A stretch of DNA of 64,000 bases from Sphingomonas parva (ex Maeng et al. 2020) (GCF_004564275.1 NZ_SPDV01000007.1:62001-126000); one strand, 5' to 3'; shown: positions 20,230 to 29,528, counted from the first letter of the stretch. Numbers and translations are program-made. Notes: generated by a model not told the origin, from the letters alone.

Positions 20230-21240
20230 TCAGGCCGCCTTGGTGTCGGGCCGGCTCTGCAGCCAGGCCATATGCTGGCGCATCCGCGCCCCCGTCTTCT
20301 CGATCGGCAGATCGAGATCGGCGGCGAGCATCGCGTCGTAATTCTGCTTGCCGGCCTCGTTCTCGGCGATCCAATCGAACGCGAACTTGCCGGTGCGGAT
20401 GTCGCGCAGGACCTCGCGCATCCGCTCGCGGGTCTCGGCATTGATCACCCGCGGACCGGCGACGAAGTCGCCATATTTGGCCGTCTCGGAGATGAACTGG
20501 TGCATCTTCGCCAGGCCGCCCTCGTAGAGCAGGTCGACGATCAGCTTCAGCTCGTGGAGACATTCGAAATAGGCGACCTCGGGCTTGTAGCCGGCCTCGA
20601 CCAGCACCTCGAAGCCCGAGTTGACGAGCTCGCTGACGCCGCCGCAGAGCACGGCCTGCTCGCCGAACAGATCGGTTTCGGTCTCTTCGGGGAAGGTGGT
20701 CTCGATCGCTCCGGCGAGGGTGCCGCCGAGGCCCGAGGCATAAGCCAGCGCCTTGGCGCGGGCGCTGCCGGATGCGTCCTGCTGGACGGCGAACAGGCAG
20801 GGGACGCCGCGGCCGATCTCGAACTCTCGGCGGACGAGATCGCCCGGGCCCTTGGGCGCGACGAGTACGACGTCGATGTCGCGGCGCGGAACGATCTCGC
20901 CGTAATGGACCGAGAAGCCGTGGGCGACGAGCAAAGCGGCGCCGGGGGCGAGGTTCGGCGCGATGTCCTTGGCGTAGACGGCGCGATGGCTCATGTCGGG
21001 GGTGAGCAGAGCGACGAGAGAAGCCTCCTTCGCCGCCTCGGCCGGAGAGACGACGCGGAAGCCGTCGTTGCGGGCGCGGCGCTCCGCGGTTCCGCCGGCG
21101 CGGGCGCCGACGACCACGTCGAAGCCGCTGTCGCGCAGGTTGCGGGCATGGCTGCGCCCCTGGCTGCCGTAACCGATCACGGCGACGGTGCCGCTCAGTG
21201 CGGATCGGTCGGCGTCCTTCTCGGTATAGATCGTCTCCAC
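20230..21240 (-). CDS. ilvC: Ketol-acid reductoisomerase (NADP+)
   Basis: A 336-residue class I enzyme that isomerises and reduces acetolactate in valine, leucine and isoleucine synthesis. The Rossmann motif [15 protein letters not shown] near residue 20 binds [17 protein letters not shown] and the C-terminal helical domain with [17 protein letters not shown] bind metal and substrate. The GTG at 21240 is chosen because AAGGAG lies seven bases upstream and the frame beyond it runs into the attenuator hairpin. It is the first structural gene of the attenuated ilv-leu-glt cluster. Confidence 0.95.
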   Translation of the reverse strand: METIYTEKDADRSALSGTVAVIGYGSQGRSHARNLRDSGFDVVVGARAGGTAERRARNDGFRVVSPAEAAKEASLVALLTPDMSHRAVYAKDIAPNLAPGAALLVAHGFSVHYGEIVPRRDIDVVLVAPKGPGDLVRREFEIGRGVPCLFAVQQDASGSARAKALAYASGLGGTLAGAIETTFPEETETDLFGEQAVLCGGVSELVNSGFEVLVEAGYKPEVAYFECLHELKLIVDLLYEGGLAKMHQFISETAKYGDFVAGPRVINAETRERMREVLRDIRTGKFAFDWIAENEAGKQNYDAMLAADLDLPIEKTGARMRQHMAWLQSRPDTKAA

Positions 21241-21260
21241 TGGGATTCTCCTTCGTCGCG

Positions 21261-21296
21261 CAAAAGAAAACCCCCGCTCCGGCCGGGGAGCGGGGG
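21261..21296 (-). terminator. Attenuator terminator upstream of ilvC
   Basis: On the minus strand a perfect 10-bp GC stem (CCCCCGCTCC with GGAGCGGGGG, six-base loop) runs straight into TTTTCTTTTG. It lies between the leader peptide stop and the ilvC ribosome site, so it can stop transcription before the structural genes. A competing upstream arm GGAGCGG (minus strand, at 21337-21343) is exactly complementary to the 5' terminator arm and can act as antiterminator. Confidence 0.9.
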
Positions 21297-21319
21297 TCTG
21301 GTTTCCGGTCGTATGACCT

Positions 21320-21430
21320 TTACTCAGAGCCGGCGGCCGCTCCTCTATGTGGGCAAATAAGTACAAGAAGGGTCGTGCGGAGGGTGGCCCCCGTCAGTTC
21401 GTCATCGATCAGCGCGCGATTCGGCTGCAC
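21320..21430 (-). CDS. ilv operon leader peptide
   Basis: A 36-residue reading frame whose centre is [12 protein letters not shown], a run of Leu, Leu, Val, Leu and Ile codons directly before the antiterminator arm. Ribosome stalling at these codons when charged branched-chain tRNAs are scarce would favour the antiterminator and let transcription reach ilvC. The GTG at 21430 is chosen since AAGGG lies about nine bases upstream and it is about 40 bases downstream of the predicted promoter. The frame stays open upstream, so the exact start is uncertain, but the control codons and the position are clear. Confidence 0.72.
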   Translation of the reverse strand: MQPNRALIDDELTGATLRTTLLVLICPHRGAAAGSE

Positions 21431-21470
21431 GATAGGGCCCTTGCCTAGAGAATCGTCCCGGGAGCACCAC

Positions 21471-21487
21471 TTGGGATCCCGTATGAA
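21471..21487 (-). promoter_or_regulatory. Predicted ilvC promoter core with overlapping operator TTGGGATCCC
   Basis: On the minus strand a -10-like CATAC is followed at once by GGGATCCCAA. The same arrangement, CATATGGGATCCCAA, occurs at the thr operon (32451-32467). The palindrome GGGATCCC sits where transcription should start, a natural place for a repressor. Recognition by the GntR protein encoded at 35113 is inferred only. Confidence 0.5.
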
Positions 21488-21506
21488 GCTCTTCTTGCTG
21501 CATCGC

Positions 21507-21515
21507 GGGATCCAA
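21507..21515. promoter_or_regulatory. Possible second, weaker operator (GGGATCCAA)
   Basis: A GGGATCCAA sequence lies 36 bp from the TTGGGATCCC site upstream of ilvC and resembles it in seven core bases. It could be a secondary binding site in the ilvC-ilvD divergent region. Confidence is low because the match is short. Confidence 0.3.
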
Positions 21516-21586
21516 ATCAAGCCAGAATCGTGTTGCAGGGGCTTTTTTGCTGCTTATTGTGCGCCAAACGGTGTCCCAAGCACCGA

Positions 21587-21599
21587 AGATTGTATCCCA
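21587..21599 (+). promoter_or_regulatory. Operator-like motif AGATTGTATCCCA upstream of ilvD
   Basis: The 13-base string is repeated exactly at 32537-32549 (opposite strand, thr/proA interval), and its first 12 bases recur at 35018-35029 (proB/gntR interval). Here it ends 20 bases before the ilvD start. The TATCCC part could also serve as a -10 element, so operator and promoter may overlap. Confidence 0.5.
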
Positions 21600-21619
21600 T
21601 TCAGCCCAGGAACAGACAG

Positions 21620-23284
21620 ATGCCCCGCCTGCCTTCCCGCGATTTGGTCGAAGGGCCCGCCCGTGCGCCCGCACGCGCCATGCTCCACGCCGCCGGCTAT
21701 GATGAGGAGGCGCTGGCCAAGCCGCTGATCGCGATCGTCAACAGCTGGTCGACGGTGACGCCGTGCAACGTGCACCTGCGCGATCTCGCCGACCACGCCC
21801 GCCGCGGCATCGAGGAAGCCGGCGGCACGGCGATCGACTTTAACACCATTGTCGTCACCGACGGCATCTCGATGGGCACGCCCGGCATGCGCGCCAGCCT
21901 GATGTCGCGCGAGGCGATCGCCGATTCGGCGGAGCTCGCGGTGCGCGGCCACTCGCTCGATGCGGTGCTGTTCCTGGTCGGCTGCGACAAGACCAGTCCC
22001 GCCGCGGCGATGGCGGCCGCGCGGCTCGATCTCCCCAGCGTCGTCCTCTACGGCGGATCGATCATGCCGGGCCGCCTGCGCGACAAGGCGCTGACCATCC
22101 AGGACGTGTTCGAGGCGGTCGGCGCGCACAGCAGCGGCACGATCGACGACGGCGAACTGAGGGCGGTCGAGAAAGCCGCCTGCCCCGGTGCCGGCGCCTG
22201 TGGCGGCCAGTTTACCGCCAACACGATGGCGCTGGCGCTGAGCTTCCTCGGCCTCTCGCCGATGGGCCTCAACGACGTTCCTGCCGTCCATCCCGACAAG
22301 CCCGGCGCCGCCTACGAGGCCGGATGGGCGGTCGTCGATGCGGTGCGCGCTGGCCGCAACGCGCGCAGCCTGATCACGCCGGAGAGCCTGCGCAACGCCG
22401 CCGTCGCCGGCACCGCGACCGCGGGATCGACCAACCTCGTGCTCCACCTGCTCGCGATCGCGCGCGAGGCCGGTATCGGCGCGGACCAATTCGGCATCGA
22501 CCTGTTCGACGAGGTCTCCCGAGCGACTCCGGTGATCGCAGACCTCAAGCCGGGCGGCCGCTTCATGGCGCCGGACTTGGCGGCGGCGGGAGGCACGCCG
22601 CTGCTCGGACGCCGGCTGATGGACGCGGGGCTGATCACCGACACGCCGACCGTCACCGGGCAGTCGCTCTTCTCCTATTTCGCCGATGCCCAGGAGGCGG
22701 AGGGCCAGGAGGTGATCGTGACCGCGGCGGCGCCGATCAAGGCCCGCGGCGGCTTCGGCATCCTCTACGGCAACATCGCGCCGGACGGCTGCGTCGTGAA
22801 GCTCGCCGGCCACGGCAAGCTCCGCTTCGACGGACCAGCCAAGGTGTTCGACGGCGAGGAAGCCTGCTTCGAGGCGCTCACCCACGGCGGCATCGAGGCC
22901 GGCGACATCGTCGTCATCCGCTACGAAGGTCCGGTCGGCGGGCCAGGCATGCGGGAGATGCTGGCGATCACCGCGGCGATCCAGGGGCGCGGCCTCGGCA
23001 ACGACGTCGCGCTGGTCACCGACGGCCGCTTTTCCGGAGCGACCTACGGCTTCATGGTCGGCCATGTGACTCCCGAGGCCGCCAAAGGCGGCCCGATCGC
23101 GCTGCTGCGCAGCGGCGATCGCATCGTCATCGATGTCGAGCAACGAGTGATCCAGACCGACGCCGATCTCGACGCGCGTACCGCTCCGGAGTGGCGGCCG
23201 TCACGCGAGGCGACCGGCGCCTATCGCAAATACGCCCGCCTGGTCGGCTCGGCGAGCGACGGAGCGATCACCAGCGGGATGTAG
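21620..23284 (+). CDS. ilvD: Dihydroxy-acid dehydratase
   Basis: A 554-residue Fe-S dehydratase giving the 2-oxo acids that precede valine and isoleucine. Cluster-binding cysteines are visible in [23 protein letters not shown] and [16 protein letters not shown]; the C-terminal half holds [14 protein letters not shown]. The ATG at 21620 gives the family's usual N-terminus; the open frame upstream carries the promoter and operator instead. It diverges from the ilvC cluster, which lacks its own ilvD, so this copy completes the pathway. Confidence 0.96.
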   Translation: MPRLPSRDLVEGPARAPARAMLHAAGYDEEALAKPLIAIVNSWSTVTPCNVHLRDLADHARRGIEEAGGTAIDFNTIVVTDGISMGTPGMRASLMSREAIADSAELAVRGHSLDAVLFLVGCDKTSPAAAMAAARLDLPSVVLYGGSIMPGRLRDKALTIQDVFEAVGAHSSGTIDDGELRAVEKAACPGAGACGGQFTANTMALALSFLGLSPMGLNDVPAVHPDKPGAAYEAGWAVVDAVRAGRNARSLITPESLRNAAVAGTATAGSTNLVLHLLAIAREAGIGADQFGIDLFDEVSRATPVIADLKPGGRFMAPDLAAAGGTPLLGRRLMDAGLITDTPTVTGQSLFSYFADAQEAEGQEVIVTAAAPIKARGGFGILYGNIAPDGCVVKLAGHGKLRFDGPAKVFDGEEACFEALTHGGIEAGDIVVIRYEGPVGGPGMREMLAITAAIQGRGLGNDVALVTDGRFSGATYGFMVGHVTPEAAKGGPIALLRSGDRIVIDVEQRVIQTDADLDARTAPEWRPSREATGAYRKYARLVGSASDGAITSGM

Positions 23285-23334
23285 CCGAGAGGTAGCGGAA
23301 CCCGACGGCTCGGAGCAGCCGCGTTCGGTGCTGC

Positions 23335-23622
23335 TCAGGATCGAGACGCGCGGGCGCGGCGTCCCTCGCCGAGCCGCACGAGGATGCTCATCACCGCCAT
23401 GCCGAGCAGCAGCGCGCCGAAGAACGGCAGGACCTCGGCGGCCGCTACGCCGGCGTGGCGCTCGCCGACCTGTATCGAAGCGATGCCGCCGATCATCAGC
23501 GGCAGGGTGAACCGGCTCCAGTTGCGCCGGTCGGCCGCGCCGCGGGCAAAGACCACGTCGTAGACGGCGAGAAGGAAGATGGCGGCGTCCACCGCCAGCA
23601 TGAGGATCAGGATCGGCTTCAT
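23335..23622 (-). CDS. Small membrane protein of unknown function
   Basis: A 95-residue protein with three predicted hydrophobic segments: about residues 4-23 (ILILMLAVDAAIFLLAVYDV), 38-52 and 64-82. A basic tail, RLGEGRRARASRS, follows. I do not recognise a family. It converges with ilvD and is divergent from the M13 peptidase gene. The composition fits a real inner-membrane protein rather than a chance frame. Confidence 0.6.
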   Translation of the reverse strand: MKPILILMLAVDAAIFLLAVYDVVFARGAADRRNWSRFTLPLMIGGIASIQVGERHAGVAAAEVLPFFGALLLGMAVMSILVRLGEGRRARASRS

Positions 23623-23790
23623 CGCTCGCTCCGTTCAGGACGGGTGGACTGTCTCACACCGCAGGTTCGCGCCGCAACCGCCTTCGAAGCGGCCAAACGC
23701 GCAAGATTCGTCAAGCCGGCGCCGCTACGGCTGTTGACCGGCAGCCCGTCATCCTAGCCAAATGCGCAGAGCCAATCTGGGGAGGATGTG

Positions 23791-25857
23791 ATGCGCAAGT
23801 CGTTCCTGATCTTGTCGGCGTTCCTGCTGACCGGTGCCGCGACGCCGGCCCTGGCCGACGCGGCGGCCCAGAGCCCGGCCACCGCAATGCCGCAAGCCGC
23901 AAAGGCCCGCTACGGGACATGGGGCGCCGACCTCGGGGCCATGGACAGGAGCGTGAAGCCGGGCGACGACTTCTGGCGCTACGTGAACGGCAATTGGGAC
24001 AAGAGCACGCAGATCGCGGCCGACCGTACCAGCGCCGGCGTCGGCGTGCTGCTCGTCGACCAGGCCGAGGCGCAGGTGAAGGCGATTGTCGAGGACCTCG
24101 CCCGCGACCCCGCGAAGTCCGGCCAGATCGGCCGGCAGCTCGGCGACTTCTACGCGAGCTGGATGGACGAGGCGGCGATCGAGGCGCGCGGCATTGCGCC
24201 GCTGAAGCCTTACCTGGCGCGGATCGATGCGGTGCGCAGCCGCAGCGACCTGATCAAGCTGTTCGCACGGCCCGGGTACATGAGCCCGATCGGCATCGGC
24301 ATCCTCCCCGATCCGGCCGATCCCACCCGCTACATCGCGGCCGCCGGTCAGGGCGGCCTGGGCCTGCCGAACCGCGACTATTATTTGCTCGAGGGTGCGA
24401 AATACGACGCGATCCGCAAGGGCTATCGCGACTATATCGTGAAGATCCACCAGCTCGCCGGCCTGCCCGACGGAGAGACGAAGGCCGACAGGATCATCGC
24501 GCTTGAGACCGCGCTCGCCAGGGTCCACTGGGACCCGGCGCGTCAACGCGACATCAAGCAGATCTACAACCCGATGAACCGGGCCCAGCTGACCGAGCTC
24601 GCCCCGCAGCTCGAATGGCCGGCCTTCCTCGAGGCGTCAGGCCTCGCTGGCGTCGACACTGTCATCGCCGCCGAGAAGAGCGCCATCACCGAAACGGGCA
24701 AGCTGCTCGACACCATCCCGCTGCAGACCTGGAAGGACTATTCGACCTTCCACTTCATCAGCGCCAACGCGCCGTATCTGCCCAAAGCGTTCGACCAGGC
24801 GAATTTCGACTTCTATTCGAAGACGTTGCGCGGCGTGCCGCAGCAGCGAGAGCGCTGGAAGCGCGGTGTCCAGCAGCTCAACACCTTTCTCGGAGAGGGT
24901 GTCGGCCGGGTCTATGTCGAGCGGCATTATCCGGCCGAGAGCAACCGGCAGATGACCGAGCTGATCGCCAACCTGCGTGCCGGGCTGGAGACGCGGCTCG
25001 CCGCCTCGACCTGGATGGACGAATCGACGAAGGCGCAGGCACGCGCCAAGCTCGCGGCGTTCGATCCCCGGATCGGCCATCCGGCGAAATGGATCGATTA
25101 CAGCAGCCTGAAGGTCGATCGGAACGACCTGCTCGGCAATGCCATCCGGGGCAACGAGTTCGCTTGGAACCTGCAGCTCTCGCGGCTCGGCAAGCCGGTC
25201 GATCGTGCGCTCTGGGACATGAACCCGCAGGAGGTGAACGCTTATTACAACCCCCTGATGAATCAGATCACCGTCCCCGCGGCCATCCTGCAGGCGCCCT
25301 ATTTCGATCCGGCGGCGGATCCGGCGGTGAACTACGGCGGGATCGGCGCGATCATCGGCCATGAGATCGGCCACGGCTTCGACGATCAGGGCCGCCAGTT
25401 CGACGCCAGCGGCAAGATCCGTGACTGGTGGACGGCGACGTCGGGAGAGCAGTTCACCGCCCGCGCGGCGAAGCTCGGCGCCCAATATGACCAGTACGAG
25501 GCGATCCCCGGCACGAGGATCAACGGCAAGCTCACCATGGGCGAGAATATCGGCGATCTCGGCGGGCTCGAGATGGCCTACGCCGCGTACCGCCGGCACG
25601 TCGCCCAGCATGGCGAGCCGCCGGTGATCGACGGCATGACCGGCGATCAGCGCTTCTTCATCGCCTACGCACAGGCGTGGCGCTCGAAGATCCGGGAGGA
25701 TGCGCTGCGCGAGCGGCTGCTCACCGATCCGCACAGTCCGCCTTATTATCGGGTCAACGGCATCGTCCGGAACGTCGACGCCTGGTACAAGGCGTTCGAC
25801 GTCAAGCCGGGCGACAAGATGTACCTGCCGCCCGAGCAGAGGGTCAGCATCTGGTGA
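23791..25857 (+). CDS. M13-family zinc metallopeptidase (PepO/neprilysin type), secreted
   Basis: A 688-residue periplasmic peptidase. A signal peptide (LILSAFLLTGAATPALA) is followed by the helical M13 N-terminal domain and the catalytic domain with HEIGH at residues 524-528, the third zinc ligand and active-site pair in GENIGDLGG (Glu585, Asp589), and the substrate-binding NAYY motif. The ATG at 23791 has GGAGG five bases upstream; the GTG three bases earlier is too close to it. It ends before a strong terminator. The family is certain; the natural substrate is not known. Confidence 0.94.
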   Translation: MRKSFLILSAFLLTGAATPALADAAAQSPATAMPQAAKARYGTWGADLGAMDRSVKPGDDFWRYVNGNWDKSTQIAADRTSAGVGVLLVDQAEAQVKAIVEDLARDPAKSGQIGRQLGDFYASWMDEAAIEARGIAPLKPYLARIDAVRSRSDLIKLFARPGYMSPIGIGILPDPADPTRYIAAAGQGGLGLPNRDYYLLEGAKYDAIRKGYRDYIVKIHQLAGLPDGETKADRIIALETALARVHWDPARQRDIKQIYNPMNRAQLTELAPQLEWPAFLEASGLAGVDTVIAAEKSAITETGKLLDTIPLQTWKDYSTFHFISANAPYLPKAFDQANFDFYSKTLRGVPQQRERWKRGVQQLNTFLGEGVGRVYVERHYPAESNRQMTELIANLRAGLETRLAASTWMDESTKAQARAKLAAFDPRIGHPAKWIDYSSLKVDRNDLLGNAIRGNEFAWNLQLSRLGKPVDRALWDMNPQEVNAYYNPLMNQITVPAAILQAPYFDPAADPAVNYGGIGAIIGHEIGHGFDDQGRQFDASGKIRDWWTATSGEQFTARAAKLGAQYDQYEAIPGTRINGKLTMGENIGDLGGLEMAYAAYRRHVAQHGEPPVIDGMTGDQRFFIAYAQAWRSKIREDALRERLLTDPHSPPYYRVNGIVRNVDAWYKAFDVKPGDKMYLPPEQRVSIW

Positions 25858-25864
25858 GCGGGAG

Positions 25865-25892
25865 GGGGAGCCGCGGCTCCCCTTTCCATTTT
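25865..25892 (+). terminator. Terminator after the M13 peptidase gene
   Basis: The perfect palindrome GGGGAGCCGCGGCTCCCC is followed by TTTCCATTTT, a strong rho-independent terminator starting eight bases after the stop codon. Confidence 0.85.
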
Positions 25893-26004
25893 ACGAAGCG
25901 ACGAGCGAGAGCCGCGCTGGATGGCCGGCGGAGCTGCTTGTGCGCTGCAGCAAAATACCGTATAAATACGTACGACTCAACGATATCTCGCGACGGGGAC
26001 AGGC

Positions 26005-26184
26005 ATGCGACTCTACGCGTTCCGTTACGGGCAGCGCGACAATGCGCGCACCGAAGAGCTCTACTTCCGCGACGACCGCTCGGCGCTCGATTATGCGATG
26101 CCGGCGGCTGCCGGCGGCGGCGTCGAGATCTGGCAGGACGAGACGTTGCTCGTCTGCATGGAGAAATGGGGCGACGCAGCCTGA
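26005..26184 (+). CDS. Small conserved-looking protein of unknown function
   Basis: A 59-residue protein starting MRLYAFRYGQRDNARTEELY and ending ETLLVCMEKWGDAA, with alternating hydrophobic and charged residues suggesting a small folded domain. The ATG follows GGGGACAGGC, and an AT-rich stretch (accgtataaatacgt, near 25955-25970) could hold the promoter. I do not recognise a family. It ends close to a hairpin shared with the convergent UrcA gene. Confidence 0.55.
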   Translation: MRLYAFRYGQRDNARTEELYFRDDRSALDYAMPAAAGGGVEIWQDETLLVCMEKWGDAA

Positions 26185-26238
26185 GCGGTCTTTGCGCCCG
26201 CCATTCCCCGGGATTCACCAATTATCGTCTCGCACTCC

Positions 26239-26260
26239 GTCCCCTCCCGCAGGAGGGGAC
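26239..26260. terminator. Hairpin between convergent genes, likely bidirectional terminator
   Basis: GTCCCCTCC and GGAGGGGAC form a perfect nine-base stem with a four-base loop between the small protein gene and the urcA-like gene. There is no clear T-run, so termination is likely but not certain. Confidence 0.5.
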
Positions 26261-26272
26261 CGAAGCCGCCAG

Positions 26273-26644
26273 TCAGCGCGCCGGCGCGGAGATCGTCAGG
26301 CTGCTCAGCGTGGCGCTTGCCAGCGTCGGATTGGTCCGGGACTGATCCAGCGCCAGCTCGATCTGCGGCCGAGCGCCTTTCCAGGCGTAGGTGTGGCAGG
26401 ACGCTTCCTGGACATAATCGCCGGCAGCGCTGCAGACGAAGCGGACCGCACCGGATACCCGCCGCATCAGCGCCTTTTCTCCGGCAGGCGTCGCAAGGTC
26501 GAGGTCGTTGAAGGCGACCACGCGGGTCGCGCGGCCCTCGTGATCCGCCGCGGGGCGCTGCCCGGTCACCACCGGCTCGGCAAAGGCCGGGGAGATCGCG
26601 AGCGTGAGAAGGGCGGCGGCGCAAAGGGGAGATGTGCTCTTCAT
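26273..26644 (-). CDS. UrcA-family protein, exported
   Basis: A 123-residue protein with a signal peptide (PLCAAALLTLAISPAFA) and the UrcA pattern RVVAFNDLDLATPAGEKALMRRV, with two cysteines (VCSAAG and ASCHTY) probably forming a disulfide. UrcA proteins are common in Sphingomonadales and Caulobacterales; their function is not established. The ATG at 26644 has AGGAGA seven bases upstream; longer readings lack a signal peptide. Confidence 0.85.
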   Translation of the reverse strand: MKSTSPLCAAALLTLAISPAFAEPVVTGQRPAADHEGRATRVVAFNDLDLATPAGEKALMRRVSGAVRFVCSAAGDYVQEASCHTYAWKGARPQIELALDQSRTNPTLASATLSSLTISAPAR

Positions 26645-26910
26645 CGCTTTTCTCCTGGGCCGGGAACGGGCCCGAGTTCCTGTCTCCCCGATCCTGGAAG
26701 CGCCCGCACGCGCGTTGCGACATGGGTCAGGCCAGCGACGATCAAGCGCGAAAATCTCGACGAAGGTCCTGATGGCGTCGACGAACGGCGGAAGGCTTGC
26801 GTCGCTTCGCATGCATGCAGGTGCCCGACTCGCATGGTCGGCGTTTCGACTGCCCGTTGCGGTTTCGCGACATTTGCCGATCGGCATGCGACGCAATAGG
26901 CACTCTCCGG

Positions 26911-27651
26911 ATGTTCGCAGCCCCGCCCGATCCGCACCGACACCGCCGCCGGCTGGCTTCGATGCTGCTCGTGGGCGTGCTGCACGCGGGTCTCCTGTTC
27001 CTGCTGTGGGCGCTGGCTCCGTCGCCGATGCGGCTGCTCGAGCCGAAACGCGGTGCGACCCTGATCACGCTGGTGCCCGAGGCGGAGTCCGAGGCGCCCG
27101 CGCCCACGCCGCAAGCGGACCGCAGGCAAGCCCCGGCGTCGGCTCAGGCCGCCTCGGCGCGCGCCGAGGCAGCGCCCCCGCCACCGAGGGTGCAGCTGCC
27201 GGCTGCCGCGACCCAAGGCTGGTCTTTCGAGCTGATGCCAGGAATGGAGAAGTTCGACCTGGCATCGCTACCGCGGGCCGCAGCACCTCCGGGAGGCGGC
27301 GCGGGGGCCGGGGAAAGTGCCGCTGCGGACATCGGCGGCAAGGTGCCCGGACGGGATCGGCTGTTCCCGGCCCAGTGGCAGCGCAAGCCGAGCCGCGCCG
27401 AGCTCGCCGCCTATCTTCCGCCCGGCCTCCGCCAGACCGGCTTCGGCATCATTGCCTGCCGAACGGTCGAGAACTTCCGGGTCGAGGATTGCGAGGAGCT
27501 CGACCAGTCGCCCGGCTCCGGTCTCGCCGGCGCCGTCCGCCAGGCGGCGTGGCAGTTCCGCGTCCTGCCGCCGCGCGTCGGAGGCCGCTCGCTGGTCGGC
27601 GCCTGGGTGAGGATCCGCATCGACTATAGCGAAGGCCAGCCCGAAGCCTGA
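26911..27651 (+). CDS. TonB-like membrane-anchored periplasmic protein
   Basis: A 246-residue protein with one N-terminal membrane helix (LASMLLVGVLHAGLLFLLWAL), a linker rich in Pro and Ala (EAPAPTPQADRRQAP) and a C-terminal domain ending LVGAWVRIRIDYSEGQPEA. The layout matches energy-transducer TonB proteins, but the C-terminal domain is divergent and no exbB/exbD neighbours exist, so coupling to a receptor is unproven. The ATG at 26911 is chosen because the anchor helix then lies near the N-terminus; the frame is open for 38 more codons upstream. Confidence 0.6.
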   Translation: MFAAPPDPHRHRRRLASMLLVGVLHAGLLFLLWALAPSPMRLLEPKRGATLITLVPEAESEAPAPTPQADRRQAPASAQAASARAEAAPPPPRVQLPAAATQGWSFELMPGMEKFDLASLPRAAAPPGGGAGAGESAAADIGGKVPGRDRLFPAQWQRKPSRAELAAYLPPGLRQTGFGIIACRTVENFRVEDCEELDQSPGSGLAGAVRQAAWQFRVLPPRVGGRSLVGAWVRIRIDYSEGQPEA

Positions 27652-27724
27652 CGTCCGGCTCGCCGCCGGCACGGCGCGTCGACGGTGCCGGAACCGTGGC
27701 CGCGCGCAAGGCGCTGATGGCGGC

Positions 27725-28213
27725 ATGGAAATCGCCGGTTTCGACTGGACTGCAATCGAAAGCCTCGGCGCGGCTCTGGCCTTCGCGGAAAGCGAGGCCG
27801 CCGTGGCCGGCGCCTTCTTCCTGGGAACCACGGCGCTCGTCGCCTGCTGCGTACCGGGCGGCATCGCCGCGATGGCGATCTCCGCCGCAGCCTTGCTCGA
27901 GACCTGGCTGGCGATCCCGGCGGTCGCTTTGGGCGCCCTCGCCGCCAGCCAGATCCTGTTCCTGGGGATACGCCGCATCGACGGCGGTCGAACCCGGGCG
28001 AGGCTCGGCGCGCGGCTGCAGACGTTCGAGCAGCGCTTCGCCCGCTACGGCCCCTGGTACATCGTCGGACTTCGCATGTTCGGCGCACCGCATTTCCTGG
28101 TCACTGCGGCGAGTGCCCTCCTGCCGCTGCGCGCGGGCGTGTTCGCCGCCGCCACGATCGCCGGCTTCCTGCCGGGGATCACGCTCGCCGCGGCGGCGGG
28201 ATCGGCGCTGTAG
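27725..28213 (+). CDS. VTT-domain (DedA/TVP38-like) membrane protein
   Basis: A 162-residue inner-membrane protein with four to five hydrophobic segments. The segment RYGPWYIVGLRMFGAPHFLV followed by a small-residue-rich helix and FAAATIAGFLPGITL matches the VTT/DedA re-entrant core, a family linked to lipid flipping and membrane homeostasis. It is shorter than typical DedA proteins (about 200 residues). It converges with thrC, ten bases apart. Confidence 0.65.
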   Translation: MEIAGFDWTAIESLGAALAFAESEAAVAGAFFLGTTALVACCVPGGIAAMAISAAALLETWLAIPAVALGALAASQILFLGIRRIDGGRTRARLGARLQTFEQRFARYGPWYIVGLRMFGAPHFLVTAASALLPLRAGVFAAATIAGFLPGITLAAAAGSAL

Positions 28214-28223
28214 CCGATGCCGG

Positions 28224-29528
28224 TCAGGCGGCGGCGCGGCTCTCCCCGTCCAGAGCCTCGGCCAGAGCCGCCAGCTCCGCCGGGACGGTGGACTTGCGCG
28301 CGACGCGGCCGAGGATTGCCGCCAGGGCGGGCGGCGCCTCGACCGGCGCGCCGATCAGCGGCTCTATGGCCTCGGCGAACTTGAACGGATGGGCGGTGGC
28401 GGCGGCGATCCACGGACGCGCCGCCTGTTCCTCGGACGACAGCCGCGACCAGGCCTCGGCCGCCGTCGCCGAATGCGGGCACCAGACGTAGCCGGTCCTG
28501 TCGAACTCGGTCTTCACCCGCGACCGGATCGCCGAATCGGTGACGAGATCGACGCGGATGTCCGAAGCCTCGGGCGACAACGCGCTCAGCCGCTCGAAAT
28601 TGCTCGGCGTGCCGACGTCCATGGCGTTGGCGATGGTGGCGATCGAGGCGCGGGGCACATAGGCTCCGCTCGCCCACCAGTCCGCCAGGGTTCGGTTGGC
28701 GTTGGTGACGAGCAGCACCGGGCCGATCGGCAGGCCGAGCGCACGGGCATAGAACGTGGCGAAGCCGTGGCCGAGGTTGCCGGTCGGAACGACGAAGCCA
28801 GGCTTCTCCCCCGTCTCCGCGAACAGGCGGAGAGCGGCATGGCCGACATAGGCCATCTGCGGCAACAGCCGGCCGATGTTGATCGAGTTGGCCGAGGTCA
28901 GGCGGTGGCGATCGCTCAGACCGCGGTCGGCAAAGGCGGCCTTCACCAGCCGCTGGCAATCGTCGAAATCGCCCTCCACCTCGAGAGCGCGCACCGGCGC
29001 ACCCCAGCAGGTGAGCTGCAGCTCCTGGAAGGGCGACACGCGGCCTTTGGGAAAGAGGATCAGGGCGCGCACCGCCGCACGACCTTCCGCAGCGCAGCCG
29101 ACCGCACCACCGGTGTCCCCGGAGGTCGCGGCGAGAACCGTCAGCGGATCCGCCGGATCGCCGATCCGATCGAAGCAGGCCATCAGGAAGCGCGCGCCGA
29201 AATCCTTGAAGGCGCCGGTCGGGCCGTGGAAGAGCTCCAGGGCGCGCAGGCTCGGCCGCGCCGCGTCGGGAGTCACCAGCGGCACCGGAAAGTCGAACGC
29301 CTCCGCACAGATCCGCGGCAGCTCGGGCTCGAGCGGGTCTCCCTCGAAGAACGGGGCGAGCATCGCGGCGGCGAAGCCGGCGAGATCCATGCCGGGATCG
29401 AGCCGGGTCACGTCGAGCGCCGGCAGCGTCTCGGGCATGTAGAGGCCACCGTCCGGCGCGGCGCCGTTGCGGATCGCCTGGCTGAGCGAGACGGCGGGGG
29501 AGCTCCGGCGTGTGCTGACGAACCTCAC
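28224..29528 (-). CDS. thrC: Threonine synthase
   Basis: A 434-residue PLP enzyme converting phosphohomoserine to threonine. The lysine binding PLP lies in GPTGAFKDFGARF, and TSGDTGGAVGCAAEG and VPTGNLGHGFATFY are further PLP-pocket motifs. It starts with GTG at 29528, overlapping the thrB stop (GTGA). It is the last gene of the attenuated fusion-kinase, thrB, thrC operon. Confidence 0.95.
   Translation of the reverse strand: MRFVSTRRSSPAVSLSQAIRNGAAPDGGLYMPETLPALDVTRLDPGMDLAGFAAAMLAPFFEGDPLEPELPRICAEAFDFPVPLVTPDAARPSLRALELFHGPTGAFKDFGARFLMACFDRIGDPADPLTVLAATSGDTGGAVGCAAEGRAAVRALILFPKGRVSPFQELQLTCWGAPVRALEVEGDFDDCQRLVKAAFADRGLSDRHRLTSANSINIGRLLPQMAYVGHAALRLFAETGEKPGFVVPTGNLGHGFATFYARALGLPIGPVLLVTNANRTLADWWASGAYVPRASIATIANAMDVGTPSNFERLSALSPEASDIRVDLVTDSAIRSRVKTEFDRTGYVWCPHSATAAEAWSRLSSEEQAARPWIAAATAHPFKFAEAIEPLIGAPVEAPPALAAILGRVARKSTVPAELAALAEALDGESRAAA

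Noticed and set aside
21320-21520. Longer version of the ilv leader peptide starting at the ATG at 21520
   Set aside because: It would start upstream of the predicted promoter and operator, so it could not be on the attenuated transcript. The GTG at 21430 is preferred.
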